A stretch of DNA of 64,000 nt from Flectonema sp. DT1601. Its lineage: Eukaryota; Euglenozoa; Diplonemea; Diplonemida; Diplonemidae. A program made the translations under genes and the position numbers. Under the pieces are notes generated by a model. It worked only from the letters and a program-made list of their open reading frames with translations. It was not told the origin of the DNA and ran no database searches. Location: NCBI GenBank assembly GCA_964019425.1, contig OZ025849.1, positions 641,063 through 705,062 on the forward strand, given 5' to 3'. This document shows positions 1 to 9,657 of the stretch, one piece after another (position 1 is the stretch's first letter; every line of letters starts with the position of its first letter).

Positions 1-2016
1 GCGGTTGTATTCATGGATATAAAGAAAGCCTTTGATTCTGTCAACCACCTAAAATTACTCGAAAGAATGAAAAATATGTCAATACCTGAATACTATATAA
101 GATGGGTTGAAAGCTTTCTACACAAAAGGACTGCTGCAACCATAATAAATAGCAAAGTTAGCAAGTACATAAAGCTCACTAATGGAGTCCCACAGGGAAC
201 AGTACTTGCTAGTATATTGTTTATCGTATACATTGATGAAATAACTGAAATAATAGAGAAAAAAGCGAACCTGTCACTCTATGCTGATGATATTGCGTTT
301 GTGGTATCAGATGATAAATCTGCTGGCAACCTTGCGAATAAAATACAAACCGCTTTCTCAGAAACGGAAGCACATCTGAATAACATTGACCTTGAGTTGG
401 CAAGGGAAAAAACAAAACTTATGATAATTGATTCAAGTACATCGCGTATTATAAAATGTAAGTATAAAATAAAATTTAAAGATAAATCGTACCTCGCAGA
501 AACCGTCTCAGAAAGGTTTCTGGGTGTCCAAATAGACAATGACCTATCGTTTTCTGATCATGTATCACGAATATGTAAAAGTGTGAATAAGAAGCTTCGC
601 TTCCTAAAAATGCTGGCTGATAAGAGATGGGGATGTACAAAGAATATCATCAGATTAGTTTACTTGATATACATCATACCTGTCTTTACTTACGCAATGG
701 AGAGTTTGTACAGTACCATTGTACGAAATAGAAAGCTAATGAGAAAGTTGAATACTCTGCATATGAAGGCAGCTCAAATAATAACAGGTGCTGACTACGG
801 AACAAAATTTGAAAAAGTCTTGGAAGAATCCTGCATCGCCGAATTAAGTAGCTACTATCTTGTTGAAACAGCAAGATGGGCTGCAAAGATCGAACGACTG
901 CGAACTTCTCCTTGTACCAAAAGATTGATGGAAAATCGAAGAATTAACTTTAAACATATGCAAACCTTGTGCTTTGCGGTAAAAACTTACAGTGACATTG
1001 GTCTCACAGACCTACCAGTAGAACATTATCCTCCCACATACTTTCCTCCTTGGAAGGATTTTGCAGATATAGAAATTAACGAAAGTATTGGTGTAAAAAA
1101 GTGCGAAAATTTCAGTCAGAATCAGAAAATTTGTAAAGAATACATTAGAAAGTTGAAAGAAAAATATGAAAACAACATACTTGCGAAAATATACACCGAC
1201 GGTTCTGTAAGTGAAGGGACCGGAGGATCATCTTTTGTGATTAAGTATAAAAACAAAGTTATAGAGGGAACGTACCCGGCAGGGAAACTGTGCTCTTCCT
1301 TTAGGTCGGAGTTGTTTGCAATTTATTACGCTCTCAATGCAACACTGAAATCTTTTAAGGAAAAATCGAGAGAGGAACTAGAGAACAAGGCGGTTCTAAT
1401 CCTATCGGACTCACAGAGTGCTTTATCTGAGCTAAAGAGAGGCCACTTCTACCAAAAAACTGAATTGGGTCTTAAGTGCTGGATTCTTTTAGACTTGCTA
1501 TGTGGATTAGGGCTCAAAGTTAATCTGTCCCATATATTCTCACATTGCGGTATAGAAGGAAATGAGAGAGCTGATGCTCTGGCTGCGGAAGCGGTTAAAA
1601 TGGAGCAAAACAATGTAAAAGTGGACTACAAAACTGTCACAACAAAAATGAAATATTTACATACAAAGGTAATGATTGGAAAGAAGGAATCATTTCCGGA
1701 GAAATTCAACAGGGAAATGGAAATACTAATATCACAAATAAGAATGGGTAAGGCATGCTTTACTACAAAACAAATTGATAACCGATATAGAAATGGATTG
1801 TGTCTCTGCTGTGAAGTGGAGGACACAGTGCAACACTTTGTTTGTGAATGTCCAGCATTCTACAAAGAAAGAAAAATGAATTTAGACTCGCTTATATTAA
1901 CAGAAGACGAGTTAATAGAACAGTCTAATGACTTTGATGGCATGGTAATGCTATTAAAATATCTATGTGACGTAGGGGATGGACAAGTCCAGAGGACAAA
2001 ACTAAAAAGAACTTAA
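1..2016 (+). CDS. LINE family A polyprotein: reverse transcriptase + RNase H (5' end outside window)
   Basis: C-terminal part of a non-LTR retrotransposon ORF, open from base 1 (first Met at 13) to a TAA at 2014-2016. RT motif A is FMDIKKAFDSVNH at the very start, motif B is NGVPQGTVLASILF, and catalytic motif C is LYADDIAFVV (near base 280). The thumb and linker are followed by an RNase H domain with the expected acidic residues: IYTDGSVSEG, SFRSELFAIYYAL, ILSDSQSALSEL, and a distal HCGIEGNERADAL. A CxxC...H...C zinc knuckle (CLCCEVEDTVQHFVCEC) lies near the C-terminus. RNase H downstream of RT is typical of the I/ingi group. The RT fingers and any endonuclease lie before the window, or the copy is 5'-truncated. 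No frameshift or stop is seen over 667 codons, so this copy may be young. The protein differs clearly from family B in this window. Confidence 0.9.
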   Translation, partial: AVVFMDIKKAFDSVNHLKLLERMKNMSIPEYYIRWVESFLHKRTAATIINSKVSKYIKLTNGVPQGTVLASILFIVYIDEITEIIEKKANLSLYADDIAFVVSDDKSAGNLANKIQTAFSETEAHLNNIDLELAREKTKLMIIDSSTSRIIKCKYKIKFKDKSYLAETVSERFLGVQIDNDLSFSDHVSRICKSVNKKLRFLKMLADKRWGCTKNIIRLVYLIYIIPVFTYAMESLYSTIVRNRKLMRKLNTLHMKAAQIITGADYGTKFEKVLEESCIAELSSYYLVETARWAAKIERLRTSPCTKRLMENRRINFKHMQTLCFAVKTYSDIGLTDLPVEHYPPTYFPPWKDFADIEINESIGVKKCENFSQNQKICKEYIRKLKEKYENNILAKIYTDGSVSEGTGGSSFVIKYKNKVIEGTYPAGKLCSSFRSELFAIYYALNATLKSFKEKSREELENKAVLILSDSQSALSELKRGHFYQKTELGLKCWILLDLLCGLGLKVNLSHIFSHCGIEGNERADALAAEAVKMEQNNVKVDYKTVTTKMKYLHTKVMIGKKESFPEKFNREMEILISQIRMGKACFTTKQIDNRYRNGLCLCCEVEDTVQHFVCECPAFYKERKMNLDSLILTEDELIEQSNDFDGMVMLLKYLCDVGDGQVQRTKLKRT

Positions 2017-2497
2017 ACTCGTATGGAACACTGTAATTTGTACACAATCAAAGTGAAAATTTTCTGATGCAAGCAAGGAGCTGATGGATGCTGATTCATG
2101 CTGCACGACAAGGTTCAATGATTGAGTCAGAAGATGGGTTCATGCGAAGAAATGCTGATGATGGAGCTGACAGTTGTTGATGAGGGGAAAAAATATTAGG
2201 CGTAGATGTAATTTAGATGTACTCTCTGAGGATTTAGAAACATGTCAACAACTCAAAGAATAAGGTTTATTGAGTAACCTGTCAAACCATGCTGTTGTAA
2301 CTATTATGCTGATTAATTTATTATATTTTTACGTAACTCTTGCTGCACATTAGACTAATCTAGCTCAGTCTTATGTTTCTCTATTGTATTCCTTTCTATT
2401 TATGAACGAACCTTTTGGGGTCAACTTACCCCGCTCATTAACAGGATATCGAGTGAACAGAGAATTACCCTCTCTGAATCACAACGTATCCAGTATC

Positions 2498-2524
<27 letters not shown>
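2017..2524 (+). other. 3' UTR and poly(A) tail of LINE family A
   Basis: AT-rich non-coding DNA between the family A stop codon and an uninterrupted A-run at about 2499-2524. The run is best read as the poly(A) tail of the family A insertion. No gene is seen here; a short frame that translates the A-run as poly-lysine is not credible. Confidence 0.6.
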
Positions 2525-2529
<5 letters not shown>

Positions 2530-2534
2530 CAATA

Positions 2535-2547
2535 TCAAGTTTTATTT
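2535..2547. repeat. Target-site duplication, left copy
   Basis: The 13-mer TCAAGTTTTATTT occurs here and again at 5145-5157, immediately outside the two ends of the truncated LINE family B copy. This is the expected footprint of target-primed reverse transcription. Confidence 0.75.
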
Positions 2548-2549
2548 TA

Positions 2550-4811
2550 TTGCTGGTCAATGCGCTTCATGGTGCGAGAAAAGGTGGTAAGAGTTCAATA
2601 CTGCTCTCTTTCGACTTCACTGAGGCATTTGATAGGATAAATCATGTTAAACTGATTGCTAAAATGGTGGCGATGGGGATTCCTTCACCATTCATCGGAT
2701 GGGTCGCTAACTTTCTGACGCGAAGGAAGGCAAAGGTTAGTGTCAATGGCAATCTGAGCGCATACAGAACTGTGACGAAAGGTGTTCCGCAAGGGTCGAT
2801 TGTTGGGCCTCTCCTTTATCTGATATATGTCGACGACCTGGCTAAGAAACTTGAGAAGACTGGATGTGTTTCAGCACTCTACGCAGACGACACAGCTTGT
2901 GTGGTCTCGAATAAGGATTTTAAAGTAACTTACCGGATGGCGCAATTAGTCCTTGGGTTAGTAGATCGTTGGTGCAAAGATAATGACATGGCACTGTCGG
3001 TTTCGAAGACCTGCGGGATGCCGGTGGATTGTCCTAGGAATATGTATTGGAGACTGGGATTCCCCAGAACGTCAGGAGAGAACCTCTTTCGGATCAGTAG
3101 GGAGGAACTGGCTGGGATGATTCGGTCAAATGAAGAAGGTAGGCCATTACTTGGAAATGGGGCGATGATCCTCAAGCTGGGTGACACGGAGGTTACGAAG
3201 GCAAGTGAACTTCTAGAACTGATGCCAGTGGGACCGGATCCGACCTGGGTGAAGTTGCTGACTGCCGTACTCATGCCGATGGTGGATAGTGTAAAGTACT
3301 TGGGTGTCCATATTGACGATGACCTTACATATGGTACACAAGTGGATAAACTAATGGATGAGACGAGGAAGGGACTTGTACTGCTTCGAAAGTTGGAGCA
3401 ATTCAACTTTGATTTCAAAACGCTGAACATGATCAAGAACTTATACATCCTCTCAAGGATTCTGTATGGGCTTGAGAGCTATGGACCTTTCTTGACAGAT
3501 GAACAGCTAAAACCTATTGACCTGAATCTGAGGAAGATAGCTAGAAAGATCACCGGCTGCGGCTTCAACACAAGGTCCCTTCCGTTACTGTGGGAGGCGA
3601 ACATACTCCCGATGAGACTGCAGATTGAGAAGCAAGCCAGGATTGCTTTATTTAGGTATCGGTCACTGGATTGGGTTCCTTCTACGAAGGGAATCGCTAG
3701 TGGAACTTGGAGTTCAACTTTACCGGCCGAGGACCGAAATATGGAGATCCAGGGGATTGTCATGCCTGACAGCATCGAGCCATGGATAGATGTTCCGAAC
3801 CTGGAGATATCTTGTGGATATGGACATTCGAAGACCGGTGTTGCTGAAGTGGACAAGGCTAAGTTCGAGGAGTACTGCAGCGAACTTAGGCCATGTACCT
3901 CGTCCATTTTTGTTGACGGATCCCACGACCCTGTCAACTACACGGCAGGCGCAGCGGCAGTGCAGATCACGCCGTGTGAACGGACCATGGCATCGAGACT
4001 TGTTGCAACGGAAAGTAGTTATAAAGCTGAACAGGTAACTCTGAAGCTGTTAATAAGTGAATTTGGAAAAGCAACCTCTGTCTTGGGTCCCAGATCTGGA
4101 ATCACGAGAGTCTTCAGTGATTCTAAATCCAATCTGGATGAGCTGCGTGGTGGAATTGCGGCTCAGAGGAAGCTGAACTCTCTCTCGATACTAGAAGGGA
4201 TAAGAAAATTAGACTCATTCGTACACCTTCAATTCATCCCAGCTCACGTGGGAATTGAACCGCATGACAAGGCAGATGAACTGGCGAAAAAGATTTCAAA
4301 AGATGTTAAGAGCAAGCCGGTGTCAACGACTATGGACTTCTTCGCACATAAGTCAAGGATAGTGAGGGAAGCTAACAGAAAGCTGTTTGGTAAGATTATG
4401 GAGGGTTCAACAAGGGCGAAACCACCGATCAAACGGGTGATGCTTAGGCAGTATCTTGATGCTACCGGAGGCCTGAGAGCGGCTCGATACCCCAAGGACA
4501 TGCTGAGAGAATCAGAGATAAGGATAGCCAGGTTCAGAACGGGCTCTCACCCCCTGCTCAGGGTAAATGAACTACCGATAAAGTGCCCCTTCTGCAAAAG
4601 AACAGACTCTTCTGCCAGACATCTAATAATTGATTGCGAGGATGGTGACGTGGTCCGCATTAGAGAAGGAACAATAAGATCAAACATTCAGGAAGCGAGA
4701 ATCTCCGAGACCAAACTAAATCTTTCAATAATGTTTGCGACGAGAAATCTTCACGCCCTAGCCGGCTACTTATGGCATTTGGAACAACGAACAGGCTTAT
4801 CAAACTGTTAA
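2550..4811 (+). CDS. LINE family B RT/RNase H frame, 5'-truncated
   Basis: Uninterrupted frame of about 753 codons inside the truncated copy. It starts before RT motif A (SFDFTEAFDRINH), then has motif B (GVPQGSIVGPLL), a conserved IYVDDLAKK, and catalytic motif C (LYADDTACVV near 2880). The RNase H domain shows SSIFVDGSHDPVNYTAGAA, ESSYKAEQV, RVFSDSKSNLDEL and PAHVGIEPHDKADELAKK, so the acidic residues are present. A CPFCKRTDSSARHLIIDC zinc knuckle follows near the end. The start assigned at 2550 is arbitrary, because the true start was lost with the 5' truncation. It lacks the endonuclease and the RT fingers and cannot be an autonomous element. It is closely similar to the frame at 8251-6224 on the other strand and lacks that copy's 2-nt deletion. 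Confidence 0.8.
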   Translation: MLVNALHGARKGGKSSILLSFDFTEAFDRINHVKLIAKMVAMGIPSPFIGWVANFLTRRKAKVSVNGNLSAYRTVTKGVPQGSIVGPLLYLIYVDDLAKKLEKTGCVSALYADDTACVVSNKDFKVTYRMAQLVLGLVDRWCKDNDMALSVSKTCGMPVDCPRNMYWRLGFPRTSGENLFRISREELAGMIRSNEEGRPLLGNGAMILKLGDTEVTKASELLELMPVGPDPTWVKLLTAVLMPMVDSVKYLGVHIDDDLTYGTQVDKLMDETRKGLVLLRKLEQFNFDFKTLNMIKNLYILSRILYGLESYGPFLTDEQLKPIDLNLRKIARKITGCGFNTRSLPLLWEANILPMRLQIEKQARIALFRYRSLDWVPSTKGIASGTWSSTLPAEDRNMEIQGIVMPDSIEPWIDVPNLEISCGYGHSKTGVAEVDKAKFEEYCSELRPCTSSIFVDGSHDPVNYTAGAAAVQITPCERTMASRLVATESSYKAEQVTLKLLISEFGKATSVLGPRSGITRVFSDSKSNLDELRGGIAAQRKLNSLSILEGIRKLDSFVHLQFIPAHVGIEPHDKADELAKKISKDVKSKPVSTTMDFFAHKSRIVREANRKLFGKIMEGSTRAKPPIKRVMLRQYLDATGGLRAARYPKDMLRESEIRIARFRTGSHPLLRVNELPIKCPFCKRTDSSARHLIIDCEDGDVVRIREGTIRSNIQEARISETKLNLSIMFATRNLHALAGYLWHLEQRTGLSNC

Positions 4812-5144
4812 CTGATTGGTAGTTGCTAATTCATTAGTATCATTCTCCCTTATCACACTCCTTAACCATCTCCTAATTTCTCTGAGGACATCCGCAGAGC
4901 TTCATGGCTCGTAGGTAACCCAGTGGTCTTTGGCCACCGTCCCTGTACTGATCCTTCGCTTTATATTAACTGTGTCTTGAGATTCCTATCCGGGGAAGTC
5001 CTCCAACGGACTCAGGACAGTTGCGCTTGTTTTTACTTATATACTTTATCAAAAAATAAGAAGGGCAAGAATGCTCAGAATGAAGAAAAATAAAGTGGAA
5101 AGACAGGGGGGATGTGACTAAATAAAATAATAATAATAAAATAA
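4812..5144 (+). other. 3' UTR and TAA-rich tail of LINE family B copy 1
   Basis: Non-coding tail after the stop at 4811. Segments of it recur in inverted orientation in the other two family B copies (about 5430-5700 and 6132-6223), which defines the family's 3' UTR. It ends with repeated TAA/AATAA units directly abutting the right target-site duplication. Confidence 0.75.
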
Positions 5145-5157
5145 TCAAGTTTTATTT
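5145..5157. repeat. Target-site duplication, right copy
   Basis: Second occurrence of TCAAGTTTTATTT, directly after the TAA-rich tail of family B copy 1. It pairs with 2535-2547. Confidence 0.75.
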
Positions 5158-5428
5158 ATTATCAAGTTTTTCTCTTCTTCTTCAGAAAAAGAAAAAAAAG
5201 GAAGTTTTCCTTTTTCTTCTTTTTTTTTTAGTCCCCCCTGTCTTCGTCCGAGATGTGTATGCAGCTAAGTTAGAAACATTTATTATAATGTAAAGTATTT
5301 ACGTCAATCGCAGAGTGTATACCTACACTAACATTACCTTTAGTCACTGTATCTCAGAACTAATGTTAAATTATCGTTATGTTGTCTATGATACAAAACA
5401 TTTGTATTTTACGTACAAACTCGAACAG
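5158..5428. other. Gap between LINE copies
   Basis: No gene seen. Positions 5165-5230 are homopurine/homopyrimidine runs forming an imperfect palindrome. A short string at 5229-5242 (TAGTCCCCCCTGTC) resembles the extreme 3' end of family B in reverse orientation and may be a remnant of another insertion. Confidence 0.5.
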
Positions 5429-6076
5429 TTAACCCCCCTGTCTTTCTACTTTGTTTTTATTCTTTCTGAGCATACTCGCTCTTCTTATTTTTTAACTAAG
5501 TAAATAAGCAACAACGAGTGCAACTGTTGTGAGTCCGTTGGAGGACTTCCCCGGATAGGAAGCTCACGACACTGTAAGTACAAAGCGAATGATCAATACG
5601 GAGACGGTGCCAAAGACCACTGGGTTACCTGCGAGCTATGAAGCTCTACGGATGTCCTCAGAGAGTTATTAGGAGATGAATTAGGAGTGATGTATGAGTA
5701 TGATATACTAAAAAGATAGTAACTTCTGATAACAGCTTGTTGCCGTCCATTGTTCTAAATGCCATATGAAGCCAGCGAGGGAATGTAAGTTCCTCGTAGC
5801 GAACATAAATAGCAGGCTGTGTTCCTTCTTTGAAATCTTCGCTTCTTCCATGACAGATCCAATTGTTCCATTTCTGATGCGTACCAGAGCAGAGTCCATG
5901 CAGTTAAACATCAAGTGTCTAGGTGATGAGTCCGTCCGTCTACAAAAGGGGCACTTCAGTTGTACGCCTTTGTCTCTCAGCAAGGGGTGTGAACCCGTTC
6001 TGAATTGTGCAATTCTTACTTCCGAAGCCCTCAGCATGTCTTTCGGATATCTAGCAGTTCTCAATCCTTTTATTTA
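5429..6076 (-). pseudogene. LINE family B 3' fragment, diverged subfamily
   Basis: Reverse-strand fragment holding the last ~120 codons of a family B-like polyprotein (frame 6064-5708) and a family B-type 3' UTR (5707-5429). The peptide runs from a YPKDML motif through a CPFCRRTDSSPRHLMFNC zinc knuckle to FATRNLHSLAGFIWHLEQ. It aligns to the C-terminus of the other two family B copies but with many substitutions, so it is an older insertion or another subfamily. It is 5'-truncated at 6076, where it meets a foreign 55-bp fragment. Confidence 0.8.
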
Positions 6077-6131
6077 ACCTCGTCCATTTTTGTTGACGGA
6101 TCCCACGATCCTGTCAACTACACAGCAGGCG
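6077..6131 (+). repeat. 55-bp inverted RNase H fragment at a LINE junction
   Basis: This stretch matches 3895-3949 of family B copy 1 (the RNase H active-site segment SSIFVDGSHDP) in + orientation, although both neighbours are family B sequence in - orientation. It looks like a template-switch or end-joining filler formed during insertion of the flanking copy. Confidence 0.75.
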
Positions 6132-6223
6132 TAAGCTCTGCGGATGTCCTCAGAGAAATTAGGAGATGATTAAGGAGTGTGATAAGGGAGAATGATACTA
6201 ATGAATTAGCAAACACCAATCAG

Positions 6224-8251
6224 TTAACAGTTTGATAAGCCTGTCCGTTGTTCCAAATGCCATAAGTAGCCGGCTAGGGCGTGAAGATTTCTCGTCGCAA
6301 ACATTATTGAAAGATTTAGTTTGGTCTCGGAGATTCTCGCTTCCTGAATGTTTGATCTAATTGTTCCTTCTCTAATGCGGACCACGTCACCATCCTCGCA
6401 ATCAAATATTAGATGTCTGGCAGTAGAGTCTGTTCTTTTGCAGAAGGGGCACTTTATCGGTAGTTCATTTACCCTGAGCAGGGGGTGAGAGCCCGTTCTG
6501 AACCTGGCTATCCTTATCTCTGATTCTCTCAGCATGTCCTTGGGGTATCGAGCCGCTCTCAGGCCTCCGGTAGCATCAAGATACTGCCTAAGCATCACCC
6601 GTTTGATCGGTGGTTTCGCCCTTGTTGAACCCTCCATAATCTTACCAAACAGCTTTCTGTTAGCTTCCCTCACTATCCTTGACTTATGTGCGAAGAAGTC
6701 CATAGTCGTTGACACCGGCTTGCTCTTAACATCTTTCGAAATCTTTTTCGCCAGTTCATCTGCCTTGTCATGCGGTTCAATTCCCACATGAGCTGGGATG
6801 AATTGAAGGTGTACGAATGAGTCTAATTTTCTTATCCCTTCTAGTATTGAGAGAGAGTTCAGCTTCCTCTGAGCCGCAATTCCACCACGCAGCTCATCCA
6901 GATTGGATTTAGAATCACTGAAGACTCTCGTGATTCCAGATCTGGGACCCAAGACAGAGGTTGCTTTTCCAAATTCACTTATTAATAGCTTCGGAGTTAC
7001 CTGTTCAGCTTTATAACTACTTTCCGTTGCAACAAGTCTCGATGCCATGGTCCGTTCACACGGCGTGATCTGCACTGCCGCTGCGCCTGCCGTGTAGTTG
7101 ACAGGGTCGTGGGATCCGTCAACAAAAATGGACGAGGTACAAGGCCTAAGTTCGCTGCAGTACTCCTCGAACTTAGCCTTGTCTACCTCAGCAACACCGG
7201 TCTTCGAATGTCCATATCCACAAGATATCTCCAGGTTCGGAACATCTATCCATGGCTCGATGCTGTCAGGCATGACAATCCCCTGGATCTTCATATTACG
7301 GTCTTCAGCTGGTAAAGTTGAACTCCAAGTTCCACTAGCGATTCTCTTCGTAGAAGGAACCCAATCCAGTGACCGATACCTGAATAAAGCAATTCTGGCT
7401 TGCTTCTCAATCTGCAGTCTCATCTGGAGTATGTTCGCCTCCCACAGTAACGGAAGGGACCTTGTGTTGAAGCCGCAGCCTGTGATTTTTCTAGCTATCT
7501 TCCTCAGATTCAGGTCAATAGGTTTTAGCTGTTCATCTGTCAAGAAAGGTCCATAGCTTTCAAGCCCATACAGAATCCTTGAGAGGATGTATAAGTTCTT
7601 GATCATGTTCAGCGTTTTGAAATCAAAGTTGAATAGCTCCAACTTTCGAAGCAGAACAAGTCCCTTCCTCGTCTCATCCAGTAGTTTATCCACTCGTGTA
7701 CCATATGTAAGGTCATCGTCAATATGGACACCCAAGTACTTTACACTATCCACCATTGGCATGAGTACTGCAGTCAGCAACTTCACCCAGGTCGGATCCG
7801 GTCCCACTGGCATCAATTCAAGAAGTTCACTTGCCTTCGTAACCTCTGTATCACCCAGCTTGAGGATCATCGCCCCATTTCCAAGTAATGGCCTACCTTC
7901 TTCATTTGACATAATCATCCCAGCCAGTTCCTCCCTACTGATCCGAAAGAAGTTCTCTCCTGACGTTCTGGGGAATCCCAGCCTCCAATACATATTCCTA
8001 GGACAGTCCACCGGCATCCCGCAGGTCTTCGAAACCGACAGTGCCATGTCATTATCTTTGCACCAACGATCTACTAACCCAAGGACTAATTGCGCCATCC
8101 GGTAAGTTACTTTAAAATCCTTATTCGAAACCACACAAGCTGTGTCGTCTGCGTAGAGTGCTGAAACACATCCAGTCTTCTCAAGTTTCTTAGCCAGGTC
8201 GTCGACATATATCATAAAGGAGAGGCCCAACAATCGACCCTTGCGGAACAC
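6224..8251 (-). pseudogene. LINE family B copy 3, segment 3: RT C-terminal half + RNase H + zinc knuckle
   Basis: Frame of about 675 codons, nearly identical in protein to family B copy 1. It is joined to the upstream segment by a 2-nt deletion between 8214 and 8215: copy 1 reads TTTATCTGATAT where this copy reads TTTATGATAT. The deletion falls between RT motif B and the catalytic LYADDTACVV. The YADD, the RNase H acidic residues (IFVDGSHD, SSYKAEQV, VFSDSKSN) and the CPFCKRTDSTARHLIFDC knuckle are intact. The GTG-type start at 8251 is only the edge of the open frame; the biological frame comes from upstream. Confidence 0.8.
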
Positions 8252-9657
8252 CTTTCGTCACAGTTCTGTATGCGCTCAGATTGCCATTGACACTAACCTT
8301 TGCCTTCCTTCGCGTCAGAAAGTTAGCGACCCATCCGATGAATGGTGAAGGAATCCCCATCGCCACCATTTTAGCAATCAGTTTAACATGATTTATCCTA
8401 TCAAATGCCTCAGTGAAGTCGAAAGAGAGCAGTATTGAACTCTTACCACCTTTTCTCGCACCATGAAGCGCATTGACCAGCAGTGAGATTTGCTCGCAAG
8501 TATTCCTACCCCTTCTGAAACCTGCCTGAATGGAGGACAAGGCATTATTTGACGTCAACCAATACATCAGCCTGTCGTAAATTATCCGTTCAAGCATTTT
8601 GCCGACTACAGATGTCAACGTGATCGGTCTGTAGCTGGATAGCTTTTCTTTGGGTTTACCCGGTTTAATCATACCCTCTTTCCAAACCTTCGGTACCTTA
8701 GCCGCGAGCCAGGAGTCGTTAAACACCGATAAGAGAAACCTCCTTCCGGTGGCAGAAAGGTTCTTGAGCATCGCCCCGTGGGTTCCATCAGGACCAGGAG
8801 CCTTTCCCGCCTTTATTTTCTTGATTGCACGCTCAAGCTCAGACATTACTAGAGGTCCACAAACACCCACGTAATCATTCGGCTTCAGCTTAGGGGATTT
8901 CAATCGTTTCCTGACAGAGGTCTTAACGAATTGCTCAAGGAATTTAATAGGGAGTTGGTCCTCACTGAATTCAGGGATTTGAATCTCCTGACCCCCATCG
9001 GCATCCAGGTCTTTAATTTTCTTAAAAGCAAACGCAAATCCTTCACCCTGAGCCAATTTCTCGGCAACGAATTTTCCCTTCGCTTGTTTGGTCTCCGGAG
9101 TCGAGGCATTCCACATTCTCCTCCTCTTACCCTGGATCCTAAGCCGTCTTCGGATGTTTTTCTTCGCAACATGAAGCAGGATACGGTTAAATGTTGCCGC
9201 CCTGATGCCCACCTTCGGCATACTGTTCACCTTGCTTAGTCGGTAGTCCAGACGGTAATCCAAATCAAGACGGAACGAAAGCCAATCAGCTGTATTGAAG
9301 TCCCAGACCGACTTTTTCGAGGCTTGGTTGTTCACCGTCTCCAGAGGTGAGAACGTATCAAAGACAGCAGCAAGTGGTAAGTGATCAGATCCATGTTCGG
9401 TACCATCACCAATAAGCCCGAAGTGTAACAATTGTAATTCCTCATGGTGGAGAATAACATCCGGCGAAGTCCCATGTCTCGGCAACGTTGCAAATCTCGG
9501 ATCGTTTGCTATCAGGAGATTATTCGATTGGCTCCAGCCCAGGAGTTGGCATCCCTTCGTGTCCGTTTTCTTCGACCAGAGTTTGTGATGAGCGTTGAGG
9601 TCTCCAGCTATTATGAATCTTTCGTCACTCCTCAGAGGGAATAGATCGAAGTCTATC
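8190..9657 (-). pseudogene. LINE family B copy 3, segment 2: endonuclease C-terminal half + RT N-terminal half
   Basis: This frame is open from about 9657, not just from 9485. It contains the second half of the endonuclease/exonuclease/phosphatase fold with IIAGDLNAHHKLW (metal/DNA-binding D-x-N) and GSDHLPL (catalytic SDH). It continues through RT fingers (SYRPITLTSVVGKMLERII, IQAGFRRGRNTCEQIS), motif A SFDFTEAFDRINH and motif B GVPQGSIVGPLL. It then runs out of frame at the 2-nt deletion near 8214. Upstream it is out of frame with the 2A/endonuclease start by one nucleotide. Confidence 0.8.

Larger units (their letters stand above)
2548..5144 (+). mobile_element. 5'-truncated LINE family B, copy 1
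   Basis: Retrotransposon copy that begins inside the RT domain: sequence from about 2551 matches the reverse complement of the longer copy at about 8487 downward. It carries the rest of RT, RNase H, the zinc knuckle and a ~330-bp 3' UTR that ends in an A-rich TAA-repeat tail (about 5121-5144) rather than a pure poly(A). A 13-bp target-site duplication flanks it. Severe 5' truncation, an A-rich tail and a TSD together identify a single LINE insertion event. Confidence 0.85.

Noticed and set aside
2384-2590. Short frame with poly-lysine
   Set aside because: It reads through the LINE poly(A) run; not a gene.
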